Shown: positions 45,371 through 57,929, numbered from the stretch's first letter. The stretch: 64,000 bases of DNA from Helianthus annuus (GCF_002127325.2 NC_035436.2:28097354-28161353), one strand, 5' to 3'. Notes: a model not told the origin generated them from the sequence alone. Numbers and translations: made by a program.

Positions 45371-46339
45371 CCCTTTTCAAAAACCCCTAACCTGTTCATG
45401 ATCAATCGATTCCTCTTAAATCCCTTTTAATCTACACAAAACCGACTCGACTTAAAACAACAACTGATGCGAACAGGAACATGATTAACACCTTCTAATG
45501 CAAATTCAATAACTGATACAAATTCCCATCCCCAATAGATAACCCAAGAACTTCAAACATTCTCAACAAAATGATATATACGAAGAACAGAGATTTAAAA
45601 CAGATACTTATCGAATCAATGAACTATAAAGATAACCGACAATCATACCTGATATTCTTTGAATGCAAATAAATCTTGAGTTAACACCGGTGATGAAAGG
45701 GAAGATGAAGTAAAAATTTGAAAAATAACTGTTGGAATAAAAATTATATATGTACGGTTAATAAAGTAACCAGCGAACTTATATGTTCGCTGGTATCTTA
45801 ATTTCGCCAGCTTGTTTATATTTTCAAAAAGTTTGGTTCTTGCTTGAAGATTTCAAACGATCTCGAAAAACGTGCCCGTTTATGTTTGAAAACTTGTTTA
45901 TTTTGGAATATTTACAGTGATGCTAAAATTTGGGCCATTTTGACTCCGAACTTCAAATGTCTTGCTCTGCGAGGATTCATTTAACTTAGAATTTCCTGAT
46001 ATGTCCGACACTTACCGAACTTACCTGCAGAGGATCATACTGCCAACACTTGCCACATTCTTTATATATTATTACTATTATATTACTAACCAGGGCACAA
46101 GAAAAACTGTCAGTATGTTTGTCCGCTTAAATCCATGCATCCTTCTTTCAACGTACCTTCGGAGAGCGTATTTTATCATGTTTTTGGTAATTTTGACAAG
46201 TCTTCGATGGCCCCCACACAAGCTATTGAAAATAGAATCATTACGCCCTCGTGAGTCCCACATCAGGACATACCCCCGCGATCAAGGTATGCACAAAGAT
46301 TCCTCATAACGGGTGAGTATATTGGATTCATTCTCTTCA

Positions 46340-46640
46340 ACGATAGAACGGAGATCAGGTCTGTACTTTCGTACAACAGAGATTCCAGGAACTATCGAGG
46401 GTTAAGATAGATGGTTCGGCGAACAGGTCAGTACTACCGTACAGCAGAGTTGCCTACTGATCTATCAGAGAATTTGGCCAAAGATGGCACTTATTATGGA
46501 TTTTGGCCAATAATGGCGCTTATTATACAGGGTTTGGCCTTTTTTTTTTTTTTTTTTTTTAAGGCACTTATTAATAAGAGAATATCATAGCATCGCGTCT
46601 AGGTCAGTACCACCGTACAGCAGAAGAGCAACTATGATAT
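46340..46640. repeat. Three dispersed copies of a GTACYRCCGTACAGCAGA motif
   Basis: Near 46357 (GGTCTGTACTTTCGTACAAC), 46428 (GGTCAGTACTACCGTACAGC) and 46602 (GGTCAGTACCACCGTACAGC). Each has a GTAC..GTAC dyad. Function unknown. Confidence 0.75.
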
Positions 46641-47138
46641 CCTCCGAATGACATACCAATATAAAGACCCGAAATCTCAGACTTTGGCAATCCGTCAACG
46701 CAAGATTCAAGACCATTAAGCCATATGCCGCAACGTGTTACCCACTGAGGAGCGTAATGCCTGAGAAAAGCCAGAATTCTTGTGTAGACATTATGTTCGG
46801 CTCCCTACCAGCAGTTTACTCGTCGGTGTTGCTGAATCTACCGACACATCGTTGCTTGGTACCCTGATTGTATATTGTATTCTGTTCAAAGAAATGACAA
46901 AGTGTTGGCAATTTTCTATCACTTCCTCTAACAGGAGTCTGACATAAGCGTCGTCTGACATAAGCATCCTGTTTCAAGGATTTTCTGAATATCCCCCCTA
47001 AAATTTTCATTTTCGTAAGTCCATTTGCCCGAAAATAAAATTTTAAACAGAAAATCTTTTTGGTAGGCGACGTCTTTCAATATCCGTTTTATTTTCAACA
47101 AGCAAAAACGTTAGTATTTTATTAATATTTAATTAAAA

Positions 47139-47140
<2 letters not shown>

Positions 47141-47177
<37 letters not shown>
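47141..47177. repeat. Poly-T run (poly-A on the coding strand of D)
   Basis: About 36 T's starting some 15 bp after the pol stop codon of D. Probably slippage-expanded; length is liable to assembly error. Confidence 0.9.
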
Positions 47178-47180
<3 letters not shown>

Positions 47181-47191
47181 CAACACAAGAT

Positions 47192-48084
47192 TCATTTCCA
47201 ATCAAGGAAATTGACCATTTCTAACCAGGTTACCAACTGGTTAAAACGGGTTTTGTCAAAAGCTTTCTTAAAGATGTCGGCACGTTGCTGTGTCGTATCC
47301 ACTGGCACCACTTGAATGTAACCCTTTTCGTAAGCGTCTCGAATTGCATGAATGCGGATTTCGATGTGCTTGGTTCTGGAGTGGTGTACGGGATTCTTCA
47401 CAATTCCCAGACAAGCCTCATTGTCGATGAATATCGGAGTCTTCATGATGTTGATTCCGTAATCCAGCAACTGATTCTGTATCCAGAGAACTTGTGAACA
47501 GCAACTGTATGCCGCAGTGTATTCCGCTTGAGCTGTCGACGTGGACACTGTTGTTTGCTTCTTGCTTTGCCATGAAATCAGCCGATTTCCCAGAAATTGG
47601 CATCCTCCTGAAACCGACCTACGATCCACTTTGCAACCTGCATGATCGCTGTCAGAATAAGCAATTAAGTCAAAATTACTATCTTTAGGATACCAAAGCC
47701 CTAGTTTTGGTGTTCCTTTCAGATAGCGGAAGATGCGCTTTACGGCAATCTCATGGGATTCCTTTGGATTTGTCTGGAAACGAGCGCAAAGACAAACGGC
47801 CCACATGATATCAGGTCTGCTTGCTGTCAGATACATCAAAGATCCGATCATTGAGCGATAGAAAGATTTGTTCACCGACTTTCCCTGAGGATCTAAAGTG
47901 AGCTCTGTTTGGGTGGCGAATGGCGTGCTTGCCACTTTGCAGTCATTCATGTTATATTTCGAGAGAATGTCCCGAATATATTTAGCTTGATGAATCAGAA
48001 TTCCATCCTCCCTTTGCTTCACTTCTAAACCCAGAAAGAAGTTTAGTTCTCCCATCATGCTCATTTCGAATTTTGCCTTCATGA
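47192..48084 (-). pseudogene. pol: 3' half of D pol: end of RT and RNase H
   Basis: Continues the D reverse transcriptase after element C: FEMSMMGELNFFLGLEV, the copia RT thumb, then LMYLTASRPDI, then RNase H with YSDSDHAGC...DRRSVSGG, STAQAEY and IFIDNEACL...RTKHI. The stop at 47192 follows NFLDWK. The frame is intact and joins the other half at a shared CATGA, so the split is purely due to the insertion. Confidence 0.9.
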
Positions 48085-50550
48085 TGTCACACCCCCAAAA
48101 TCCACCTGCGGATAACACCCGCTTCGAGGGCGTGACTGACCAGGATCCAGCCACCAATTATACTGAATAATTAATTTGATAACAAAAGTAATACTTACTA
48201 ACCATAAGATTAGCAAATATCAAGTTCAGAGTTTAAGGTTTTAAGTTCAAACAGTTAATAAGTCGCGGAAGCATAAGTAAAGTAGTTTAAACAAAGTTCT
48301 TAGTTCAAAATAAGGTAACACCCAACACAAGGGTGGACAGACACTACTCGTTCCCAAGCAGCAAGCTCCGTCGCCACTGGTTACCTGCAAAGCATGCAGT
48401 AAGGGGGTCAACAATAATGCTGAGTGAGTTCACTAGTTGTCCAGTTTTTAATTACCAAAAACTTGTTTCACCAGTTAATTTATCCGTTTATACATGCCAT
48501 GGGGAGCTACCCCAAAAGTTTGCGACTAAACTGTTTTTCCAATACCGAACACTAGGTAACCGTTGCGTATCCGCAGGATGCCCCGATGTCAATGTTCTAT
48601 CATCATTGACGGATGCCTGAGTACATTAGTTCACGACCGGTCCCAAACCAGGGCACGGTGTGAGGCTGGTAAACACCTAAATAGCGCTATCAACTAATAA
48701 CCCGTTCGCCTGACCCCGGCGACTAATCGGTATTTGTAGTAGGGACTTGAGTGATAGAGTTTCGTTTAGTGCCGTTAGTTGCAATCCGTATAAACAGTAA
48801 TTAACCAAAAGGTTTCCCAATACCAGGGAAGGAAAAGTAAGTTTTGTTCCCAATAACTAGGGAAGGTATGTAAATGGCATCCCCTTTTCAAGGGGATAGG
48901 GTTGTTTTAGTCTCGTGTCCCAAACCACCGGGACGCATGCTTTTAAGTTGTGAACTCACCTTGGGTTGCTCGGTAGGTTTAGGTTACTTGGTCAAACACG
49001 CTGGTCACCACGTCCTAACATGGTTACCGGTATAGGTCAGATTCGGTGTACAAGTATTCACGTAAAACACATACAGGTACGTAACATGCATACAAGTAAA
49101 CAGTCATGGGGTTATTGGGCCGGCCTAAACATTTAAGCAGTCAACAGCAACACATAACCCAGTCAACAGATAGCCCATAACACATAATGGCCCAATAACC
49201 AAAGTGGACAGCCCAGTCGCAACCAGGAGGTCTCGAGTCGCAACCAGGAGGTTTCGACTTGTCACGCTGTGGTTGCGAGTCGCAACCGTGGTCTCGAGTC
49301 GTCACGTTGTGGTTGCGAGTCGCAACCGTCGTAGTCTCGAGTCGCATCGCGTGGTTTCGAGTTGTCACGCTTTGGTTGCGAGTCGCAACGGCGTGGTCTC
49401 GAGTCGTAATGCCGTGGTTGCGAGTCGGAAACTGTCCCTTTCATGTACACGTGATGATGCAGATATGACAGTCCAATTTGTACCAAGTAATCAGGCCCAA
49501 ATCGGGCAACAGCCAATGAGGTTTCACAAACAACTTTGCCTAATCTGAATATTAGTAAACTTAGATCAAACTTTGCCATTTTTAAATCTTCAAACCACAT
49601 TCAAGAAGTTCATCCTATATTCAAAGTTTTCTAGGGTTTTCTCCTTAACAAAATCATACATTTATGAACCAAAAATCACATATTTATAACAAGATCATGA
49701 TGCAAAAACAAGAAAACATACATTATATATCCGAAATCTTAAGTTTAGCATCATTATTTTGCAAGGAAACAATGAAGCATAGTATGGTTAGCCATTATCA
49801 TTCTTAGATCATTATTTGTTAGTCATTTAAACATGTTATCAAGCTTTGTACACAAGGGTTTTCACATATAGTCAAGTTTCACAAATCATCCTAAAAATCA
49901 TACAAAAACTACTAACCAAGCATTTCTTAGTTCATAAACATTTTATTCATCAAGCATTCAAAGCATCTTCCACACAAAATAGGACACTAACCGGTTAGAA
50001 GAAGAAGCCGAAAACAAGGAGAAAGGAATCGAGAAGATGGAGTGTCCGAGTGATGATCTTGACCGAGTCCTTGTCCGAGATCCTTGCTTGGTCCGAAAGT
50101 TGGAAGAGATGGAATGTTGTTTTGGGGTTTTCTAGTGGGAGAGAAATAGGAGAAGTGTGGGTGTGTTTGTGTAACAAATGAGGGAAATGAGGAGAAGGTT
50201 GGAATTTATACAAGGTGGGGTTTTCGGGTTGGGCTTGGGGTTTCGGCCCAAACCGGTTACGGCTCAAAGGCCCACTCGAGACCGAGTGGCCCACTCGCAA
50301 CCGGGTGGTTGCGAGTCATGGTCTCGGGTCGTGGTCTCGACTTTCATTCAAATATATATATACCATACATATTACACATATCATGTAAAAGTCACGTTTC
50401 CATTTAATAATAATCATATATACACAAAATATTACAAGGTGTACGTTCGGAAAAACCTAGAGTGTCACATTATCCCCAAGTTTTAAGAACTTTCGTCCCG
50501 AAAGTTAAGGCAGCCACTGCCAAGCTAGCGTGTTTCAACGGGGTGTCACA
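48085..50550 (-). repeat. 3' LTR of element C (left)
   Basis: Plus-strand ends TGTCACACCCCC and CGGGGTGTCACA. Differences from the right LTR: AGTCGCGG (near 48264), AAGTTGTG (48951), AACCGGTT (49992), GGGTGTGT (50161), AAGGTGGG (50214). A TATA-like TGTATAAATTCC lies on the minus strand near 50203-50213. A fossil polypurine/LTR-start module lies at 50463-50506. Confidence 0.95.
49205..49435. repeat. GAGTCGCAACC/CTCGAGTCG cluster in the C LTR
   Basis: Around five units of roughly 45 bp built from GTTGCGAGTCGCAAC and GTCTCGAGTCG palindromic words. The same words occur in the LTR of element A (2165-2365), which otherwise aligns poorly with C in this half. A copy lies in the right LTR at 56584-56814. 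Confidence 0.85.
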
Positions 50551-50592
50551 TCATCCCCCCGTTAGTTTGGAATTTCGTCCCGAAATTCAGTT
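50551..50592 (-). promoter_or_regulatory. Polypurine tract of C fused to the gag-pol stop
   Basis: On the minus strand AATTTCGGGACGAAATT encodes FRDEI, then CCAAAC, the TAA stop (50562-50564), and CGGGGGGATGA (50551-50561) abutting LTR start TGTGACACCCC. Stop codon and primer tract touch. Confidence 0.85.
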
Positions 50593-53500
50593 GTAGCTTC
50601 AGTGCTGGGGTTTTCGTTTGGGAACAGCTGGGGATACTTAGACTTCATCTGGTCTTCCCGCTCCCAGGTAAACTCTGGGCCGCGTCGTGAGTTCCAACGA
50701 ACTCGCACAAGGGGTATCTGGCTACGTTTGAGGGTTTTGATTTCTCGATCCGTGATCTTAATCGGTTCCTCAGTAAAGTGTAGCTGTTCATCAATAGTGA
50801 GTTCCTTAAAAGGGATCACAAGTGTTTCATCCGACAAACACTTCTTCAGGTTAGATACGTGAAATACGTTGTGTACCGCGCTCAGCTCTGCAGGCAGGTT
50901 CAATCTATAAGCAACCTTACCGATTTTCTCGGTAATTTCGAATGGTCCAACATATCGTGGATTCAGCTTGCCTCGTTTACCAAAACGAACCACACCCTTC
51001 CAGGGTGAGACTTTAAGTAGAACCCGGTCCCCGACCTGGAATTCTAACGGTTTCCTACGCTTGTCAGCGTAGCTTTTCTGACGGTCACGAGCTGCCGCCA
51101 TGCGTTGCCTGATCTGTGAAATCTTTTCTGTTGTATCTACCACCAGTTCTGGGCCTGTGAGTTGACTGTCACCTACTTCCGCCCAGCAAAGAGGTGATCG
51201 GCATTTACGACCGTACAATGCCTCAAAAGGTGCCGCCTGAATGCTAGTGTGGTAGCTGTTGTTGTAGGAGAATTCCACCAGTGGTAGATGTTTCTCCCAG
51301 TTCTTGCCAAAATCGATCACACATGCTCTAAGCATGTCTTCCAGGGTTTGGATGGTGCGTTCAGACTGCCCATCCGTTTGCGGGTGATAAGCGGTGCTCA
51401 TGTCCAAACGTGAGCCAAAGGATTTGTGCATAGCTTGCCACAACTCGGAAGTAAAACGAGCGTCTCGGTCGGAAATAATAGAAGTTGGCACCCCGTGCCT
51501 GGAGACTACTTCCTTTAAATAGATTTCTGCTAAGGTAGAAAACTTGTCTGTTTCCTTAATGGCCAGAAAGTGTGCGGACTTAGTCAATCGATCTACTATC
51601 ACCCAAATAGTATCATTCCCGCGTTGAGATCTAGGTAGTCCTATAACAAAATCCATGGAAATCTGCTCCCATTTCCACTTCGGGATTTCCGGTTGCTGTA
51701 GTAGGCCTGCTGGTTTCTGATACTCGATCTTGACTCTTGCGCAGGTCAAACATTTGCCAACATAGGCTGCTATGTGGGCTTTCATGCCAGGCCACCAGTA
51801 AGTGGTTCTTAAGTCGTGGTACATCTTATCTGAACCAGGATGTACTGAGTAACGGGACTTATGGGCTTCGTCCATCACAAGCTCTCGTAGATCTCCGTAA
51901 AGTGGGACCCAAATGCGCCCTGCCACATAGTAGGCGCCGTCTTCTTTTAGTTTTAGCTGTTGTCTCGATCCTCGCAGGGACTCAGCCCTGATGTTTTCCG
52001 GTTTCAGAGCTGCAATCTGAGCATTTCGAATCTGGGTAGGGAGACTAGACTGGATGGTAAGTTGCAATGCTCGCACGCGCTTTGGTATGGTGTCCTTTCG
52101 GCTGAGGGCGTCTGCCACGACATTGGCCTTGCCCGGATGATACTTTATGGCGCATTCATAATCATTCAGAAGTTCGACCCATCGGCGTTGTCGCATGTTT
52201 AATTCCTTTTGCTTGAAGATATGCTCGAGACTCCTGTGATCGGTGTAAATGGTGCACTTGGTACCGTACAGGTAATGTCTCCATATCTTAAGCGCAAATA
52301 TCACCGCTCCTAGTTCCAAGTCGTGTGTTGTGTAGTTCCTTTCGTGTGTCTTAAGTTGTCGAGAGGCGTAAGCAATAACTTTCTCGCGTTGCATTAACAC
52401 GCAACCGAGCCCATGAATAGACGCATCGCAGTAAACCACAAAGTCGTCCGTTCCTTCAGGTAACGAGAGAATAGGAGCACTGCAGAGGTTATCCTTTAGT
52501 CTCTGAAATGCAGTTTCCTGAGCTTCACCCCAATTATAAACCATACCCTTCTGAGTAAGAGCCGTGAGAGGCTGAGCGATCTTTGAAAATCCCATGATAA
52601 ATCTTCGATAGTATCCCGCCAGTCCCAAGAATTGGCGGACTTCGGTCGGAGTCTTAGGGGTAGGCCAATTCTTTATAGAGTCGATCTTTGCAGGGTCGAC
52701 GTGAATCCCATCCTTGTTAACCACGTGCCCAAGGAAATGGACTTCTCGAAGCCAGAAGTCGCATTTCGAGAACTTGGCATACAGTTGCTCATTGCGAAGG
52801 AGTTCGAGGATAAGGCGTAGGTGCTGTTCATGCTCTTCCTGACTTTTCGAGTAGATCAAGATGTCGTCTATAAACACGATCACAAATTTGTCGAGGTAGG
52901 GTTTGCACACTCGGTTCATAAGATCCATGAACACTGCAGGCGCGTTGGTCATTCCAAAGGGCATAACGAGGAATTCATAATGACCATAACGAGTTCTGAA
53001 CGCAGTTTTGGAGATGTCTTCATTACGGACCCTTAACTGATGGTAGCCTGATCGCAGGTCAATCTTAGAATAATAGCTCGACCCTTGCAACTGATCGAAT
53101 AGGTCGTCGATTCGAGGGAGAGGGTAACGATTCTTGATGGTAACCTTGTTCAACTCACGATAGTCAATGCACATTCGGAACGTGCCATCCTTCTTTTTGA
53201 CAAAGAGTACTGGGGCTCCCCAGGGTGATGAACTAGGACGGATAAATCCTTTATCCAATAGTTCTTGTAGTTGCGTCGAGAGTTCCTTCAATTCTGCGGG
53301 GGCTAGTCGATAAGGCGCACGAGCTATAGGCGCTGCTCCAGGAGCTAGCTCGATTTGGAATTCGACCTGACGGTGGGGAGGGAGTCCAGGTAATTCCTCA
53401 GGAAATACCTCAGGGTAGTCACGTACTACTGGAAAATCTTCAATCCTCTTTTCCTTTTCCTGCGTGTTGGTAACAAGTGCTAAGATAGCGGTGTGCCCTT

Positions 53501-55180
53501 TTCGTAAACACTTCTGGGCCTTCAAGAACGAGATAACGCCGGAGATTTCTCCACCCTTGCCACCTTGTACAATGAGGGGTTTGCCAGAACGGCGGGGAAT
53601 ACGAACTGCTTTCTCTTGACAGAGGATCTCAGCACGATGCTTGGATAGCCAATCCATACCAATAACGACGTCGAAGCTTCCAAGAGTAACGGGGAAAAGA
53701 TCGATACTAAATGTCTGACCAGACAACTCTAGTTTGCAGCCTTTGACCACATGTGAGGCCTCGATGTTTCTACCATTAGCTAACTCGACGATATGAGGAG
53801 AACTTAGCAACGAAAGCGGACGCTTAAGCTTCTTACTAATACGTAGGGATACATAACTAGCATCGGCACCGGAATCAAATAACACAGAAACATAACGATC
53901 ATTGAGTAGGAACTTACCCGCCACGACATTGGGGTCATTCCTTGCTTCTCCAGCTCCAATCACAAAAGCCCTTCCTCTAGCACCATTCCCAGCATTGTTG
54001 TTTTGATTGTTGTTCCCAGCTCCCTGATTATTGTTGCGGTTCTGATTCAGTTCAGGGCAATCCTTCTTAAAGTGCCCTGTTGCCCCACATTTAAAACATG
54101 CTCGGTCGTTTCCCTGCTGCTGTTGCTGTTGAGGTTGTTGCTGATTCTGTCTTGCTGGGAACTGGCTTCTACAATCCTTGGCTTCGTGCCCCATCTTGTG
54201 GCATCGCTGACACTGGCCCTTGTTACATGCCCCATTATGGTGTCTGTTACACTTGTTGCACTTTGGGTAGCTTCCCCGATAGCCACCCTGTTGCTGAGTG
54301 CCTTTGTTGTTTTCAGTTTTCCTTTGCTGTGCTGGGGCCTGAGTGGGGTTAGCATCCTTGCCCTGACTTCCTTCCCACTTACGCTTGTTGTCACTAGAAG
54401 TTCCGATAGCATCACTGATCCTTTTGGGCAATCTGCCCTCTTCTACGGCCTGATCAGTGAGTTTGTGAGCAAGTCGAACAATCGGCTGAATGGTAGTGTG
54501 GTTGGCTGAAGTTACATGGCTTCGAATTTCTGGAGCCAAACCCTTGATGTACAGTTCGATTCTTCGATACATAGGTCGAGACATGTTTGGGCAAAGAGCA
54601 GCATAGTCATTAGACAGCTTGGTGTAAGTTTCAATTTCCGACCCAACCATCTTGAGCTCATAGTACTCATTCTCAAGCTTGTGGATGTCATCCCGGTGAC
54701 AGTATTCATCCTTAATCATATCCTTGAAATCCTCCCACGCAGTAGCATTTGCAGTTTCCAATCCAAACATCTGAATCTGCGCCTTCCACCAAGAAAGTGC
54801 GCTTCCTTCAAGCGTAGCAGTAGCAAATTTCACCCAATTTGCAGGGGGACATTCGCAAACAGCAAAAACAGCTTCAATTTTCTCAATCCAATGCAGAAGA
54901 CCTATGGCACCCTCAGTGCCGTTGAAAGGGAGAGGCTTGCAATCCATGAAAGTTTTGAAAGTACACACGGGTGGTTGCGCAGGTGCATGCTGACCTATAG
55001 GGTGAGAAGCGAAGCGTATAGATTTAGAGGCGAAAAGTCGATGTGGCGGTAGGATCTAAACATTCCTAAAACAACGAGCTTACCTATAGGGTGAGCTGCG
55101 AAAGCTGCAGCCACTGTGTTGAGTAGGTTAGTAAACTGAGCCTGAGTCATGTTGATGTTTCCCCTTCCACGTCCACTCAT
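50562..55180 (-). CDS. gag-pol: gag-pol polyprotein of element C (two exons, intact)
   Basis: Exon 1 runs 55180-55084 ([14 protein letters not shown]...), the intron 54995-55083, and exon 2 54994-50562. Counting residues from 54968: gag domain about 10-190; CCHC-type knuckles near 237, 252 and 289 ([14 protein letters not shown]); protease DSGAD near 363; RT with [10 protein letters not shown] (about 616) and FIDD (about 699); RNase H VVYCDAS (about 844) and TDHRSL; integrase zinc finger [11 protein letters not shown]...CLTCAR (1040-1073), then core residues in [16 protein letters not shown] and TDGQSER (about 1104-1205); a GPF-type C-terminal block; and a chromodomain-like tail ending [10 protein letters not shown]. 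About 1,500 residues in all, within the usual range. It keeps the integrase Trp that is a stop in A. The products would build particles, copy the RNA and integrate the cDNA; the tail is thought to direct chromovirus integration. Confidence 0.94.
54995..55083 (-). other. Short GT-AG intron in gag of element C
   Basis: The donor is CTATAG then GTAAGC; the acceptor ends CCTATAG before GTCAGC. 89 bp, phase 1, same site as in element A. Without splicing the frame ends at a TAG that is the acceptor itself. The words flanking both splice sites are nearly the same (CTCACCCTATAGGT twice), so the intron plus one copy looks like a tandem duplication product. Confidence 0.72.
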
Positions 55181-55383
55181 TGTCTTCATAACAGAAAACA
55201 CAATATGAGTGTGATGTAGCGAGAATGAGATAGAAGAGAGAGGTGTATCTATCTAACTAGGCACACTAGTACGTATAGCAAAACAGGAAACTTAAAGTAA
55301 GCAAACAAGTAAACACCGGTCCGAGCTATGAGGTCGAAAGTGTCGAGCCTTGCACTTGGAGTGTAGTGTCGTTACGAGTCACG

Positions 55384-55460
55384 GGTTATAGTCTGGTTTT
55401 CTCCAAAAAGATTTTCCCTTTTTAAAACCAAGTTCACTATAACCAATGGCTCTGATACCA
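55384..55460 (-). promoter_or_regulatory. Primer-binding site and adjoining stem-loop, element C
   Basis: TGGTATCAGAGC on the minus strand (55449-55460). GGTTATAG (55384-55391) and CTATAACC (55437-55444) close a stem with AAAACC/GGTTTT inside, as in A and the LARD. The leader from here to the gag ATG is about 270 bp and lacks the GTGCAC hairpin of A. Confidence 0.82.
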
Positions 55461-55463
55461 ATC

Positions 55464-57929
55464 TGTCACACCCCCAAAATCCACCTGCGGATAACACCCG
55501 CTTCGAGGGCGTGACTGACCAGGATCCAGCCACCAATTATACTGAATAATTAATTTGATAACAAAAGTAATACTTACTAACCATAAGATTAGCAAATATC
55601 AAGTTCAGAGTTTAAGGTTTTAAGTTCAAACAGTTAATAAGTAGCGGAAGCATAAGTAAAGTAGTTTAAACAAAGTTCTTAGTTCAAAATAAGGTAACAC
55701 CCAACACAAGGGTGGACAGACACTACTCGTTCCCAAGCAGCAAGCTCCGTCGCCACTGGTTACCTGCAAAGCATGCAGTAAGGGGGTCAACAATAATGCT
55801 GAGTGAGTTCACTAGTTGTCCAGTTTTTAATTACCAAAAACTTGTTTCACCAGTTAATTTATCCGTTTATACATGCCATGGGGAGCTACCCCAAAAGTTT
55901 GCGACTAAACTGTTTTTCCAATACCGAACACTAGGTAACCGTTGCGTATCCGCAGGATGCCCCGATGTCAATGTTCTATCATCATTGACGGATGCCTGAG
56001 TACATTAGTTCACGACCGGTCCCAAACCAGGGCACGGTGTGAGGCTGGTAAACACCTAAATAGCGCTATCAACTAATAACCCGTTCGCCTGACCCCGGCG
56101 ACTAATCGGTATTTGTAGTAGGGACTTGAGTGATAGAGTTTCGTTTAGTGCCGTTAGTTGCAATCCGTATAAACAGTAATTAACCAAAAGGTTTCCCAAT
56201 ACCAGGGAAGGAAAAGTAAGTTTTGTTCCCAATAACTAGGGAAGGTATGTAAATGGCATCCCCTTTTCAAGGGGATAGGGTTGTTTTAGTCTCGTGTCCC
56301 AAACCACCGGGACGCATGCTTTTAAGTTATGAACTCACCTTGGGTTGCTCGGTAGGTTTAGGTTACTTGGTCAAACACGCTGGTCACCACGTCCTAACAT
56401 GGTTACCGGTATAGGTCAGATTCGGTGTACAAGTATTCACGTAAAACACATACAGGTACGTAACATGCATACAAGTAAACAGTCATGGGGTTATTGGGCC
56501 GGCCTAAACATTTAAGCAGTCAACAGCAACACATAACCCAGTCAACAGATAGCCCATAACACATAATGGCCCAATAACCAAAGTGGACAGCCCAGTCGCA
56601 ACCAGGAGGTCTCGAGTCGCAACCAGGAGGTTTCGACTTGTCACGCTGTGGTTGCGAGTCGCAACCGTGGTCTCGAGTCGTCACGTTGTGGTTGCGAGTC
56701 GCAACCGTCGTAGTCTCGAGTCGCATCGCGTGGTTTCGAGTTGTCACGCTTTGGTTGCGAGTCGCAACGGCGTGGTCTCGAGTCGTAATGCCGTGGTTGC
56801 GAGTCGGAAACTGTCCCTTTCATGTACACGTGATGATGCAGATATGACAGTCCAATTTGTACCAAGTAATCAGGCCCAAATCGGGCAACAGCCAATGAGG
56901 TTTCACAAACAACTTTGCCTAATCTGAATATTAGTAAACTTAGATCAAACTTTGCCATTTTTAAATCTTCAAACCACATTCAAGAAGTTCATCCTATATT
57001 CAAAGTTTTCTAGGGTTTTCTCCTTAACAAAATCATACATTTATGAACCAAAAATCACATATTTATAACAAGATCATGATGCAAAAACAAGAAAACATAC
57101 ATTATATATCCGAAATCTTAAGTTTAGCATCATTATTTTGCAAGGAAACAATGAAGCATAGTATGGTTAGCCATTATCATTCTTAGATCATTATTTGTTA
57201 GTCATTTAAACATGTTATCAAGCTTTGTACACAAGGGTTTTCACATATAGTCAAGTTTCACAAATCATCCTAAAAATCATACAAAAACTACTAACCAAGC
57301 ATTTCTTAGTTCATAAACATTTTATTCATCAAGCATTCAAAGCATCTTCCACACAAAATAGGACACTAACCAGTTAGAAGAAGAAGCCGAAAACAAGGAG
57401 AAAGGAATCGAGAAGATGGAGTGTCCGAGTGATGATCTTGACCGAGTCCTTGTCCGAGATCCTTGCTTGGTCCGAAAGTTGGAAGAGATGGAATGTTGTT
57501 TTGGGGTTTTCTAGTGGGAGAGAAATAGGAGAAGTGTGGGTATGTTTGTGTAACAAATGAGGGAAATGAGGAGAAGGTTGGAATTTATACAAGGGGGGGT
57601 TTTCGGGTTGGGCTTGGGGTTTCGGCCCAAACCGGTTACGGCTCAAAGGCCCACTCGAGACCGAGTGGCCCACTCGCAACCGGGTGGTTGCGAGTCATGG
57701 TCTCGGGTCGTGGTCTCGACTTTCATTCAAATATATATATACCATACATATTACACATATCATGTAAAAGTCACGTTTCCATTTAATAATAATCATATAT
57801 ACACAAAATATTACAAGGTGTACGTTCGGAAAAACCTAGAGTGTCACATTATCCCCAAGTTTTAAGAACTTTCGTCCCGAAAGTTAAGGCAGCCACTGCC
57901 AAGCTAGCGTGTTTCAACGGGGTGTCACA
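55464..57929 (-). repeat. 5' LTR of element C (right)
   Basis: 2466 bp, ungapped match to 48085-50550. The putative TATA box is near 57582-57592 (minus strand). It is followed by CATGA, the target duplication within D. Confidence 0.95.

Larger units (their letters stand above)
44765..47191 (-). other. Spacer between pol and the extra ORF of D
   Basis: 2.4 kb non-coding. It contains a region dense in AGCGAA/TTCGCT words (44878-45370), like the leader of D, three copies of a 25-30-bp motif (46340-46640), two poly-T runs (46541-46560 and about 47141-47177), and a purine tract AGGGGGGATAT (minus strand, near 46992) identical to the one before the LTR. Confidence 0.7.
48085..57929 (-). mobile_element. 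LTR retrotransposon C, Ty3/gypsy chromovirus (Tekay/Del type), apparently complete
   Basis: 9845 bp. LTRs at 48085-50550 and 55464-57929 are both 2466 bp and I find about five differences between them. The 5-bp duplication CATGA lies at 48080-48084 and 57930-57934. Primer-binding site, leader, spliced gag-pol with no stop or frameshift, and polypurine tract are all present. On these criteria it is recently inserted and may be autonomous. It sits inside the RT of copia D. Confidence 0.96.
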
